In this document: piece after piece, positions 28,287 to 38,022 of the stretch
How positions within the stretch are numbered: position 1 is the stretch's first letter
Layout of the letters: every line of letters begins with the position of its first letter
Program-made: the position numbers and the translations under genes
The notes under the pieces: model-generated
Seen by the model: only the letters and a program-made list of their open reading frames with translations
What the model was told of the DNA's origin: nothing
The model's database searches: none
NCBI GenBank assembly: GCA_023955635.1
Contig: JAMXHR010000005.1
Span: forward strand, 1-49,138
Source of the DNA: Methanosarcina sp. ERenArc_MAG2
GTDB taxonomy: Archaea > Halobacteriota > Methanosarcinia > Methanosarcinales > Methanosarcinaceae
Direction: 5' to 3'
Length of the DNA: 49,138 nt

Positions 28287-28331
28287 TAAAAAATAGATCT
28301 TGTGAGCTGCAGGGGAAGAGATGCCTGCAGC
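28287..28331 (-). terminator. terminator of pstS copy 2
   Basis: An 8-bp perfect stem GCTGCAGG / CCTGCAGC (28306-28313 with 28324-28331). On the minus strand it is followed by a T-rich tract, 39 bases after the pstS stop. Confidence 0.6.
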
Positions 28332-28369
28332 CTTATAATTAATTACATTAGAAATATTTTATTTGTATA

Positions 28370-29317
28370 TTATTTCTTTAGCGGTATGTACCCGACTGTA
28401 GTCACAATGTTTTGCCCTTTCTCACTCGTCACAAAGTCGATGAATTCTTTTGTGAGGCCTGAGGGTTCCCCATTGGTGTAGAAGTAAAGAGATCTTGAAA
28501 GGGGGTATTCGCCACTGAGAATGCTTTCAGCAGTTGGGGTTACAGATCCATTTCCTTTGTCCAGGTTTAAGACCTTTATGCTGTTATCGAGGTATGCAAA
28601 GCCGATGTATCCAATTGCATTGGGGTTCTGAGAGACCTCACCCACAATTCCCCCTGTAGCAGCCTGGATAATGGCATCAGGCCGGTATTCATCCCCATTC
28701 AAAACGTCTTTCTGGAAGTCTTTATAAGTTCCGGAACTGCTGTCCCTGGAAATCGCTACAATTGGCTTATCCTCACCGCCAACGTCCTTCCAGTTGCTGA
28801 TACTCCCGTTGTAGATACCACGCAGCTGGTCAAAGGTAAGATCAGAAACAGAATTCGCAGGATTTACAACCACAGTAATACCGTCATAGGCAATATCATT
28901 CCTCATAGGATTAATTCCATTCTTTTTAGCGGCTTCGGTTTCGTTAGCATCTATTTCTCTGGATGCAGTAGCGATATCCACCTCACCGTCAATTAGCGCC
29001 GCAATCCCAACACCGGACCCTCCTCCAGTGACTGTTATACTTTTCCCAGAGTTTTCATTCATGAATTCCTCAGCTTCAGCCTGTGCAAGAGGAAGAACTG
29101 TGTCCGAACCTTTCAAAGAAATGCTCTGTGCTTCGGTGGCAGTAGAGTTCTGTGCTGCTTCGGCAACAGTAGCTTCCTGTATTGGGGCTCCTTCTGAAGA
29201 GGTTTCCTGAGTAGGAGAGGGTCCTTCACTACTTTTTCCAGCACATCCCATTCCCAGAAACACAAATCCAATCACCAGTAGTGTGAGGATTGCGTATATT
29301 TTCAATTTATTTGCCAT
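28370..29317 (-). CDS. pstS: PstS-like phosphate-binding lipoprotein (copy 2)
   Basis: A 315-residue paralogue of the protein at 20426-21295. The signal peptide ends in LGMGC; a Ser/Thr/Ala/Gln-rich linker (about residues 30-65) that copy 1 lacks separates the lipidated Cys from the binding domain. Family motifs are SISLKGSDTVLPLAQAEAEE, VTGGGSGVGIAALIDGEVDI, ATASREI, AYDGITVVVNPAN and RDSSSGTYKDFQKDV. A strong AAGGAGGT ribosome-binding site stands nine bases before the ATG. As with copy 1, no permease or ATPase genes are adjacent. Two orphan copies flanking polyphosphate genes suggest a phosphate-scavenging island, which is inference. Confidence 0.92.
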   Translation of the reverse strand: MANKLKIYAILTLLVIGFVFLGMGCAGKSSEGPSPTQETSSEGAPIQEATVAEAAQNSTATEAQSISLKGSDTVLPLAQAEAEEFMNENSGKSITVTGGGSGVGIAALIDGEVDIATASREIDANETEAAKKNGINPMRNDIAYDGITVVVNPANSVSDLTFDQLRGIYNGSISNWKDVGGEDKPIVAISRDSSSGTYKDFQKDVLNGDEYRPDAIIQAATGGIVGEVSQNPNAIGYIGFAYLDNSIKVLNLDKGNGSVTPTAESILSGEYPLSRSLYFYTNGEPSGLTKEFIDFVTSEKGQNIVTTVGYIPLKK

Positions 29318-30500
29318 GTTAAATAACCTCCTTTAAATAAATAAAGAGGATTTCGAAAACCTCCAAATTTGGCTGGATGTTTATAACGAAGCTATAAACA
29401 ATTATTGAAGTTAGAGGTTTATCAAAATTCTCATTAATATAATTTTCTACATATATTCAACTCGCTACCCGTACAAGATATACAGAAAGTATATAACTAT
29501 ATAATATTTATCGATATATTCTATAGTTTCGAATATACTAAACAGATTTTTGGAAGTAAGTAACCTACTATATAACTACTATATAAACTATAGAAAAAAA
29601 GAAAGAACACTGAATCGTATTAATTATACTCTTCCAAAGCCAGTTTAGAAATAAAGTGCCTTAATACTTATTATTGATATAAGGTGCATAATCAGACTTC
29701 TATCGACTCTAATTTCTTATTTTTAATGATTGTACTCTATATCTACGTATCTATGAAACATTTTGTGTTTGACTACTATTATTATGACATTGCAAAATGT
29801 GTCTTCTCATCTTTCGCGATGTACATTATCGACCTCTTGTGACATTTACTGCCATCAATGACTTTTCGGATAAGCTCTTAGTCCTCAGAGCTGCACTTCC
29901 TCTGAGAGTAGATACACTTCTGTATATATCATTAGAGCTTGTTGGGCTCTTAGAATCAAACGTTGGTTTTGTCGGGATCATGGGTTTTATGGCTAGGAAT
30001 ACTTAATTTGAAACTAATTAGTTTAGATTAGTACAATATAGAATATATCCAAAAGATATATAATAAACTTCTTTTATTTACAACTTTGGAGGTTTCTAGT
30101 GATTCGATTCCAAAATACGCTCACAAAACCCAAACTTTTAAATTTGTCCAGTGGTCGGCTGGTTCTCATTTCCATGATGGATTTATTTTGAAATCGATAC
30201 ACTAGTACCTTCATACAGAATTAAGATTCTCATATTTTTTCTTCATCTAACTGTATAACTATCGTATTTTTTGATCACTCCTGTAGGTATTGAAAAAAAT
30301 TTGGCTACGGTGATGATTTTTCCCCTTTGAATTCATATTTACAGATGCTATGCGATGCATGACTGAGTTTAAAAATTCGAAATTCACAACCCTTGTTATG
30401 TATTCTGTCCCCAAGCACCTCTACAAGCCAGTCCCTAAAAGTATTGCCTGCCTGGCTTCACTGTCCGAATGAAAAATCAATAATGGCATGTTAAAAATTG
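29318..30500. other. AT-rich intergenic region
   Basis: It holds the promoter of pstS copy 2 and about 1.1 kb of AT-rich DNA with many short palindromic AT tracts. No open frame here has both a ribosome-binding site and a recognisable sequence. Positions 30472-30500 belong to the dispersed repeat interrupted by the IS1 element. Confidence 0.4.
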
Positions 30501-31664
30501 GGTCGTCTGGTTTTATACGGTTGATGTTTTGAAACATCTGAATCTGAGCAACTCTTTTAAAGTCCATTTTGATTGAGTGATTCCCGCTTCTCTTGTAGGT
30601 GTATTTTTACGTTTAAAACAGTTTTCATCCTGATATGTTAACCCACCATGTTCTCGACAGAAATTAAAATACGTGCAGTACAGAATCATTCGATTTATTA
30701 AGTACTCTATTTTCTTCGAGAATCCTATTGTCTTTCTTGAGATCCTGTTGTTGTCCTGTCTGAATGTCAGATTTTGCCTTTCGAGTAAACTTGTAGATAT
30801 CTCAGTTTCTTCAATGTCTTTTCCAAATATAATCTTCTTAACAATCTTCTTTAATTTTCCTCCCTTCCTGTTTTTGATTACCTGAGCAAAGTTCAGGTAA
30901 TCAGATGGAACACGTTTTGGATTCTTTGGCCTTCCTCTCTTACCTGTTCTAGGAAACTCTATTATTTCTCCAAATTGTTTCAGAAGAGCTTTCCCATAAA
31001 ATTCCAAACCATCAGAGACAAAAAGAGGCAATGGTTCTGAAAGACGTCTAGCCGTTAATTTAACTAATTCATCCGCAACATACTGTTTTCTCGGACCAAT
31101 GACAAAAGCAACTATTAACCTATAACTTGGTGCAAAAGCTACCCACATCCACGGTCCATCATCTTCATAATTTTCCATTCTAGGGACGATTTTTTTGGAC
31201 TATTACCCATATCTCATCCATTTCTATCTTGGGTACTTTCAGGCCTTTCATAAAGACCTCATTAACCTTATTGCAGGATTCTGCTGCACGATCTAACCAT
31301 CTACGTACAGTTGCTGGCTTTATATCCAATACATCTGCAATACCCTCTTCACTCATCCCTTTCATGGACATTTTTAAAGCTAATTCAATAACACGTTCTT
31401 CTTTACGGAGATCATAATAGAAAGTGCCTGTATGGTCATTGAATACTTTGCCACAGTTCCGACAGATGTATTTTCTAACTTTTTCTCCACGACTCACAGA
31501 TGTTCCATTTCCGACAACGTTGTCCTTACCTTTAAGGCCATAAAATTCACATGAATCATTTGGACAAGCGACGTCAGTAAATTGTGGTTTTGGACCTCGT
31601 TTTCCCATAAATAGTATTATAATATTTGTATTATATAATATCAACCCAATGAAAATAGACGACC
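30501..31664 (-). mobile_element. IS1-family insertion sequence
   Basis: A 1164-bp element with imperfect terminal inverted repeats beginning GGTCGTCT at both ends, flanked by an exact 8-bp target duplication AAAAATTG (30493-30500 and 31665-31672). An 8-9 bp duplication, the inverted repeats and the transposase type fit the IS1 family. It sits inside a dispersed repeat whose uninterrupted relative is at 28164-28226. Confidence 0.88.
30513..31644 (-). CDS. IS1-family transposase, two frames
   Basis: The first frame (31644 to 31180) has a zinc ribbon (CPNDSCEFYG and YICRNCGKVF), a helix-turn-helix (GIADVLDIKPATVRRWL) and the first catalytic Asp (KIEMDEIW). The second frame (31178 to 30513) has the second Asp in PLFVSDGLEFYG and the IS1 signature ERQNLTFRQ / RKTIGFSKK. 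They meet at an A7 run (31190-31196). Adding two A's (or a +1 shift) joins them into about 377 residues. IS1 elements classically use programmed frameshifting at an A-run, but that is a -1 shift, so here under-called sequence is at least as likely. Confidence 0.87.
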
Positions 31665-31706
31665 AAAAATTGTAATAGGTCTATAATCTCAAGTACTTAC
31701 TCGATT
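31665..31706 (+). repeat. dispersed repeat, copy 2 (right part)
   Basis: The right part of the repeat seen whole at 28164-28226; the left part is 30472-30500. The sequence AGGTCTATAAT through TCGATT is conserved with three or four differences. Confidence 0.6.
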
Positions 31707-31761
31707 GTGAATCCTTCTATTGTAAAAATTGCACTAGGTCATAACACTTTTTGATAGGCTT

Positions 31762-32904
31762 TTAATTAGGTTTTTCAAAGAGGTCGGGATACTTCTCTTT
31801 TAATTTTATGAAAAGCTTTTCATCTAATTTTGCATTATAAAGGGTTTTTACATTAGAAAGTTGGTCAATTAATAAGTGCTGAGCTCCTTCTAGATTTGCC
31901 TCCTTAAATTTAGTCCCTTGAAGATTAGCTTTTCTAAAGTTAACTCTTTGAAGGTCAGCCCCATTAAAATTAGCTCCATTGAGGTTAGCCCTTTGAAGGT
32001 TAGTATCCTCAAGTTTAGCTCTTATAAGGTTAGCTTCTTGAAGGTCAGCCCCTTGAAGGTTAGCCCTTTGAAGTTTAGCCTTTATAAGTTTAGCTTTTAT
32101 AAGGTTAGCTCCTTGAAGGTTAGCTTCTTTAAGTTTGGCCTCTTCAAGGTTAGCCCCCTCCAATTTAGCATCTATAAGGTTAGTTTTTTTAAGTTTAGCC
32201 TTTTCAAGGTTAGCCTTTCCAAGGTCAGCTCTTTGAAGGTTAGCCTCTTCAAAGTTAGCCCCTATAAGGTTAGCCTCTTGAAGATTAGCTCCTTGAAGGT
32301 TAGCTCCTTGAAGATTAGCCTCTTCAAGGTCAGCTCCTTGAAGTTCAGCTTCTTGGAGGTTAGCCTCTTCAAGGTCAGCTCTTTTAAGGTTAGCCCCTTG
32401 AAGATTAGCCCCTTGAAGATTAGCCTTTTCAAGTTCAGTTCCTTGAAGTTCAGCTCCTTGAAGTTCAGCTTCTTGAAGGTTAGCTTCTTGAAGATCAGCT
32501 CCATAAAATATAGCCCCTTTAAAGTTAGCCCTTTCAAGATTTGCTTCTACAAGTTCAGCTCTTTGAAGGTTAGCCCCTTGAAGGTTAGCTCCTTGAAGTT
32601 CAGCTCCTTGAAGGTTAGCTCCTTGAAGGTTAGCTCCTTGAAGATTAGCCTCTTCAAGTTCAGTTCCATAAAGTGTAGCCATTTGAAGATTAGCTTCTTT
32701 AAGGTTAGCTCCTTTAAGGTTAGCTCCTTTAAGGTCAGCTCCTTGGAAGTTAGCCTTTTCAAGATTAGTTCCTTTAAAGTCAGCTCCTTTTAGGTTAGCA
32801 CCTATAAAATCTGCCTTTTCAAGATTAGTTCCTTTAAAGTCAGCTCCTTTTAGGTTAGCACCTATAAAATCTGCCTTTTCAAGATTAGCCTCTTTAACAA
32901 TCAT
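31762..32904 (-). CDS. pentapeptide-repeat protein
   Basis: A 380-residue protein made almost entirely of A(N/D)LxX pentapeptides, about 66 repeats from near residue 5 to 340, predicting a right-handed quadrilateral beta-helix. A non-repetitive tail follows (HLLIDQLSNVKTLYN then KLDEKLFIKLKEKYPDLFEK). There is no signal peptide or membrane segment. The ATG is preceded by GGAG on the minus strand. Functions in such proteins range from DNA-gyrase mimicry to unknown scaffolds and none can be assigned here. The same tail is found at two decayed loci (27304-27802 and 37447-37729), showing a local gene family. Confidence 0.88.
   Translation of the reverse strand: MIVKEANLEKADFIGANLKGADFKGTNLEKADFIGANLKGADFKGTNLEKANFQGADLKGANLKGANLKEANLQMATLYGTELEEANLQGANLQGANLQGAELQGANLQGANLQRAELVEANLERANFKGAIFYGADLQEANLQEAELQGAELQGTELEKANLQGANLQGANLKRADLEEANLQEAELQGADLEEANLQGANLQGANLQEANLIGANFEEANLQRADLGKANLEKAKLKKTNLIDAKLEGANLEEAKLKEANLQGANLIKAKLIKAKLQRANLQGADLQEANLIRAKLEDTNLQRANLNGANFNGADLQRVNFRKANLQGTKFKEANLEGAQHLLIDQLSNVKTLYNAKLDEKLFIKLKEKYPDLFEKPN
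32761..32880. repeat. exact 60-bp tandem duplication inside the pentapeptide gene
   Basis: Positions 32761-32820 and 32821-32880 are identical, so twenty residues (four pentapeptides) are duplicated in frame. The identity, including third codon positions, indicates a very recent expansion. Confidence 0.95.
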
Positions 32905-33119
32905 ATTAACTCCAACTCACACCTAATCAGTAAATACTCTATTTATAGGTTTATTTTCTACATATTCCTTGTCTATTACCAATGATTTATAAGTCCCCAC
33001 ATCCGTATTCTTAAATATGTAGTTGTAGAACCCTCTAAATACTGCTGGTTTTTGGGTTTTTTTCTTCCTGATCATAAACAGGGAAATCTGAAGCTATGAG
33101 CTTCTATTGGGGATGTGGC

Positions 33120-35101
33120 ATGGTTGAAAAAAAATCGATAGTCAGGGAGCTCGGAGAGGAGGAGCTCCTTCTTCCCGAGCTTCTGAACTCTGCTCTCACT
33201 GCAAATGACATAATCAAATATTACTTCACTCTCCTGCAGACTGCCAGAGATAAAGCAGAACATCCACAGCTGGAGTTTCCTTCCTTAAGAACTGAGAGGG
33301 AAAATGCAGGAGAAGAAAACGCAAATTTTGACAGGATTGTTTCCGAAGCCTTGAAAAAAGGGCATGACACTTATGTTATTCCTTTAGCCGAAGAAATTCT
33401 CTTCAGAGTTTGGAGCTGCATGGATGAAATGCTGAAACCCCTGCTTGCTACCGGCAGGGCTGAGGGGAAGGAATTTGAGGCAAGGCTGGAAAAGTTAAAA
33501 CGCTCCCGAATCGAAATTGAGGAAGGGATTCCGGCAAGAGAACCCGGAATTCTGGGAGGGGATTTTATAAGAACCCTAACTTCTGGAGACAGAGGAAAGG
33601 GCGACAGCCTCCACATTCTGGTCATGGACGTCCACAAGGCCTTAAACAAGATGCAGGAGGAGCTTGCTGTTGAAAATCTCGACGGGGCAAAGGTCTATCT
33701 GGTAGCAGAAGAGTACAGGGAGCTGATAATCGCTTTCATGTCGGGTGTGAACCGGACTTTTCCCCTGAAGTTCGAGCACCCAGGACTTGGGACAACTGCA
33801 ACCCGCATTGCAGGCAAACTTGTGATCCAGAACGATATCGGAGAGACCGAAGCCCATGTGCTCGTGGTCAATGTAAGGGGGCTTGACGCATCCGTTACTT
33901 ATACTGATATTCACTTGCGGAGGCTGCTTTTTTCCAGAGCCTTTTTGAAGGCAAAGGTACGTTATGGGAGGATACAGTCTCCAGGGCCGCAGGCAAGGGA
34001 TTTGAGGACAAGCTCTATCACTTTTCAGTGGGTCGCTTTAGAGCAAAGAATAGGGAAGAACTGAAGAGCTTTCTGACTCTTTTGGGTTCCAGGATCGTTT
34101 TTCTCATCGACTGGAACCGCGCCAGGAAAAGCCTCCGGAATTTTATGCGCAATGTGGACTGCATAAAAGTTCTCCACTGGGCAGCCGAAAATGAATGCGG
34201 GCACAGGGCATTCCTGATACTGGGAGGGGAACAGCTTATCTTTGGAGCTCTTGAACTTGCTTACAGAGCGCCTCTCCCCTATGGGGAGCCACTCTACCAG
34301 ATTATAGGGAATGAGAGAACAGCCGAATATTTCCAGTGGGTCCTGCAAAGGGCATCAAAGGGGCTGCTTGCCGGAGAATCCCTCCTTCTTATCCAGGACG
34401 AGATCCGAGCTGAGCTTCTAAGGTATTTTCACTCCGCAGAGCAAGACCTTATGGAGATATGCTCGGAACATGCGTCCCTGATAGTTGAAACTGCAGGGGT
34501 TGTCCGTGATTCCCTTCTCTACATTGCATATAAAGGAGACCCGAATTTTGTTCTCAGGAACTCAAAGAGAGCAAAAGTATGGGAAAGCCAGGCCGACGAG
34601 TTTGTAAACAAGATCAGAACCATTTCCAAAAGGATTGAAAATGCGGAGTTCTTTGAAAAGCTAATCTCCCATATGGATGACATTATTGACGCTCTTGAAG
34701 ATGTTGCCTTTTTTGCCACTCTTATCCCTTCGGTCAATATATCCAAGAATATTATGGAAAGCCTGGAAAAGATGGCCGGGATAGGCCTAGAAAGCAGCCG
34801 GGAGTTTCTGAAAACTATTTATGCTTACCAGTGCAGTACCCGGATCTGCACCCTTAAAGAAATGCAGGCGTTTTTCGGGTCTACTGCTCAGGTTATCAGC
34901 CTGGAAAGGATTTGTGACGAGGCTTTTAGGGAGGCAAACAGGATAATAGTCGAAGAAAGCACCGATTTCAAAGAGGCCATGCTTGCCCGCGATCTTGCAA
35001 GAAAAATAGAGGAAGCTTCAAACTCCCTGATGCTTGCAGCCTTTACAATCCGAGAGAGGGCTTTTGAAGTACACGTCTGGGAGGGATACGGAAATGTCTG
35101 A
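33120..35101 (+). CDS. large PhoU/DUF47-like regulator, frameshifted
   Basis: A protein of about 660 residues after restoring one T in the run at 33928-33933. The N-terminal two-thirds is a family-specific region with SLHILVMDVHKALNKMQEEL, FMSGVNRTFPLKFEHPGLGT, and GSRIVFLIDWNRARKSLRNF. The C-terminal 220 residues are a PhoU/DUF47-type helical bundle (AKVWESQADEFVNKIRTISK, then HMDDIIDALEDVAFFATLIP) with acidic metal-binding positions. The ATG at 33120 is chosen over 33096 because GGGGAT lies six bases before it. Its stop overlaps the start of the dikinase-like gene by 8 bases (ATGTCTGA), so the two are co-translated. Proteins of this family are described only as distant PhoU homologues; a role controlling the partner kinase is inference. 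Confidence 0.8.
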
Positions 35102-36714
35102 AAATACCGAGGGAGCTGACAAAAAGATAACAGAAGCAAGGATGCTTGAATTTGGGAACGGAAAGGGGAGTATGCCCCCAAGGAAGCCTTTGGAGATAAA
35201 GGTTCGATCCTTATAGCCATGTCTTCAATGAGTATCCCGGTACCCCCTGGTTTTGTCCTGAGCATCTCGGTATGTGAAGATTATTTCAAAAATTCCAGGC
35301 ATATTCCCGAAGATTTGCCCGGACTCCTCAGAAAGGGAATCCCTTTCCTCGAAAGTGCAACTGGAAAGGTTTTTGGGGGTTCTCCTCCCCTGATGGTTTC
35401 GGTAAGGTCCGGAGCTGCGGTTTCTATGCCGGGCTCTATGGAAACCCTCTTGAATGTGGGACTTTCCAGGGATACAGTCAGGTCCCTCATTGCCAGAACA
35501 GGGAACCCCAATTTCGCCTGGGACTCGTATCGGAGGCTAATAGAGGGATTTGGAAGAATAGTTTTTACCCAGGATCCTTCCTTATATCGGGGCCTGTTGA
35601 ACTCTGTAATCGAGGCTGCTGGAGTTCCGGAAGAAAAAGAACTGGATTACATGGAGTTGAGGGAACTTGCAGGGGATTATGAACGGCTTTTCTTCGAAGA
35701 AAGCGGGAGACCTTTCCCCGAGGATATATACGAGCAACTTGAACTTGCTGTCAGAGCAGTGCTTGATTCCTGGATGACGCCCAGGGCGATGAAGTATCGG
35801 GAAATCCACAATATCGAGGGAGTCAGGGGCACGGCAGTTACGGTACAGGCCATGGTTTTCGGAAATATGAGCATGAACTCAGGTGCAGGGATCTATTTCA
35901 CCCGAAGTCCATGGACAGGGGAAAATCTGCCTGTAGTCGATTTCAGGTTCGAAGCTCAGGGAGAGGAAGTGGTATCAGGCTCAAGGGCGGGGACGTCAGG
36001 AATTGAGCTGAAAACTGCCCTTCCTGATATTTATGAGGAACTTGAGGGAATCGGGGACAAGCTTGAAGCCCATTTTAAGGACGTGCAGGACATTGAATTT
36101 ACTGTCGAAGAAGGAAAACTCTACATCCTCCAGAGCCGTGATGGAAAATGTTCTCCAATGGCAACCCTGAAAATCGCGGTTGACCTAGAAAAAGAGGGAC
36201 TTATTTCCCCTGATAAGGCTCTAAAAAAACTGGAAGAAATAGACTTAAATTCGATTTCGGTGCAGAAAATCAGGTCTGATAAGCCTCCCTCGCAAAAGGT
36301 GACTCTGCTTCAAGTGGGGTTGCTGTAGGGAAGATTGTTTTCAGCAGTGAGAAGGCAAAGAGCTATTTTTCCGGGGAAGCTGTAATTCTCGTCCGGGAAA
36401 TCCCCTCTCCTGATGATCTTCCCGGAATCCACATATCTGCAGGCCTTCTCACATCCAGGGGCGCCAGAACTGCTCACGCAGCCGTTGTAGCTCGCCAGAT
36501 TGGAAAAGTCTGTATTGTCAACTGCCATGAGCTCAAACTTGATCAAGGAGGCAGGAAATGCAGCATCGGAGGAAAGGAGTTCCTAGAAGGAGACGTGATA
36601 AGTCTAGACGGGGCAAGCGGAGAGGTCTATGAGGGAAAAGTTGAGGTCACGTTTGAAAAGCCTATAGAACTGCTTGAAGTGGTGAATGTATGGAAACAAG
36701 AAACAGCTGCTTGA
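35094..36714 (+). CDS. pyruvate-phosphate-dikinase-like protein lacking the PEP/pyruvate domain, frameshifted
   Basis: About 540 residues after adding one base in each of two homopolymers (GGGG at 35165-35168 and CCC at 36287-36289). It matches PPDK, not PEP synthase: the ATP-grasp part has FGDKGSILIAMSSMSIPVPP, MVSVRSGAAVSMPGSMETLL, FAWDSYRRLIEGFGRIV and GAGIYFTRSPWTGEN, and ends with QDIEFTVEEGKLYILQSRDG. The swivelling phosphohistidine domain follows, with the phospho-acceptor His in GARTAHAAVVARQIGK. The protein ends about 60 residues later; the PEP/pyruvate TIM barrel (roughly 340 residues in PPDK) is absent and not encoded downstream. It can therefore make a phosphohistidine from ATP but must hand it to another acceptor. 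The overlapping PhoU-like protein is the obvious partner. Confidence 0.85.
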
Positions 36715-36910
36715 GGACAGACATGTTTTTCTCTGGGATTAAATTTATAGAGGATTTTTGATAAATCCCAATTTTTGGCTGGTTGTTCATATAGAATATA
36801 TAAATAATTCATTGAAATCGAGAGCTTTTCGAAATTTTTTGTAGTAAGAGCAAAAACTAACAGAAAAACGTGAAAAAAGCAACGAAAGAAAATTATGAAG
36901 GGAGAAAGCC

Positions 36911-37273
36911 ATGAAGCCAAAGATAAACTCAACCAGTTTCGGCTCGATTACGGTCAAAAGTAAGACCTTCGAGTATGATATCATTATTCGTATGGATGGA
37001 CAGATAGAAAAGCGCAGGAAAAAGCTTTCTAAAAAGATCTACGGAACCTCCCATAAAGTCTCGCTTGCCGAGGCTAAATACATCCATGAAAATGGAACAG
37101 AGAAGATAATTATCGGTACTGGCCAGACCGGGTATGTTGAGCTTTCAAAAAAAGCCAGAAAATTTTTCGAAGAAAAAGACTGCAAAGCAAAACTCCTTCC
37201 TACTCCAAAAGCAATCAAACTCTGGAACAGAAGCAAAGGAAAGGTAATTGCAATGTTCCACGTTACCTGCTGA
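36911..37273 (+). CDS. Mth938-like domain protein
   Basis: A 120-residue protein of the Mth938/NDUFAF3/AAMDC-like family. Typical segments are STSFGSITVKSKTFEYDIII, KLSKKIYGTSHKVSLAEAKY, IIIGTGQTGYVELSKKARKF, LLPTPKAIKLWN and the terminal KVIAMFHVTC. The family has no settled function in archaea; eukaryotic relatives assist respiratory complex I assembly. It is complete and has a GGGAGA-like ribosome-binding site before the ATG. It is 200 bp from the dikinase gene and probably independent. Confidence 0.9.
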   Translation: MKPKINSTSFGSITVKSKTFEYDIIIRMDGQIEKRRKKLSKKIYGTSHKVSLAEAKYIHENGTEKIIIGTGQTGYVELSKKARKFFEEKDCKAKLLPTPKAIKLWNRSKGKVIAMFHVTC

Positions 37274-37446
37274 AATTTGATTTCGACTTTAGCAATTTGA
37301 AAGCTGGAGATCTATTTTTAGAGTGAGTAGTGCAAAAAAGACCCAGACTCTAAATTGATACAATTTTAAAAACTAAATCCTGATGAGCAGAAGATAGCTT
37401 TCTAGCATAGTAATGTTTATTTTAGTTCAAAGCTGATTAATTACAA

Positions 37447-37729
37447 ATGGATGTCCTAGAAAGAAAAGACCTTCGAGGAGCTCATCTTGAAGGAGCTAAC
37501 CTTAGAAGGGCTAATTTTAAAGAGGCTGAACTTCAAGGAGCTGAACTTCAAGGAACTGAACTTGAAAAGGCTACTTTTAGGGACTAAACTTGAAGGGGCT
37601 TACGGTGTATCACTTGACCAGTTTTCTAAACTGAAAAAACTCTATGATACAAAATTAGACGAAGAACTCCTTATACCATTAAAAGAGAAGTATCCCACCC
37701 TTTTTGAGGTACCAGAGTACTATGAATGA
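37447..37729 (+). pseudogene. truncated pentapeptide-repeat gene
   Basis: From an ATG at 37447 about eight pentapeptides can be read (DLRGAHLEGANLRRANFKEA and on) before a stop. The frame then shifts and the conserved family tail follows (GVSLDQFSKLKKLYDTKLDE, then KYPTLFEVPEYYE) to 37729. At roughly 94 codons it is a miniature of the 380-residue paralogue. It could be a short functional member if the shift is an error, but that needs more than one added base. Confidence 0.65.
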
Positions 37730-37857
37730 CCGGATATTACCAAAACTGGTTCCGTTGCAAAAAATTCTAAAAAATATGTAAATCTATAAGTAATGAATAA
37801 AAATCAAAATATTCAAGGAAAATGTACTAACATTATAAAACTAAACCAAACAATTGA

Positions 37858-38022
37858 TTAATGTATTTCTTCATTAAAAACATAGTAATTTAGGTAATTT
37901 ACTTGTCCTTTTTTGATCATATTCATAGCTTCAATTCCTTTTAAAGTCTTATTAGCAGAATTAGCAGATTGAAAAGACTGAAATCCTAACATTGGATTAA
38001 CAATTCGCTTTATAGACCTATA
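37858..38022 (-). pseudogene. C-terminal fragment of an IS6-family transposase
   Basis: The frame encodes RSIKRIVNPMLGFQSFQSAN, a repeated SAN, then KTLKGIEAMNMIKKGQ, which is the C-terminus of IS6/IS240-type transposases. The DDE core is missing. It abuts, on the opposite strand, a fragment of a regulator gene at about 38020. Confidence 0.65.

Noticed and set aside
29797..30006. A 69-codon plus-strand frame
   Set aside because: It has no ribosome-binding site and no recognisable sequence in an AT-rich intergenic region.
31190..31196. Programmed -1 frameshift in the IS1 transposase
   Set aside because: The two frames require +1 (or two added bases), the opposite of the classical IS1 shift, and the window has many other homopolymer errors.
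31918..32793. A 291-codon plus-strand frame of KVSSLKVS-type repeats
   Set aside because: It is the exact antisense of the pentapeptide-repeat gene, whose strand has the recognised repeat, a ribosome-binding site and paralogues.
32905..33119. Starting the PhoU-like gene at ATG 33096
   Set aside because: The ATG at 33120 has the GGGGAT ribosome-binding site at proper spacing; the upstream ATG has none.
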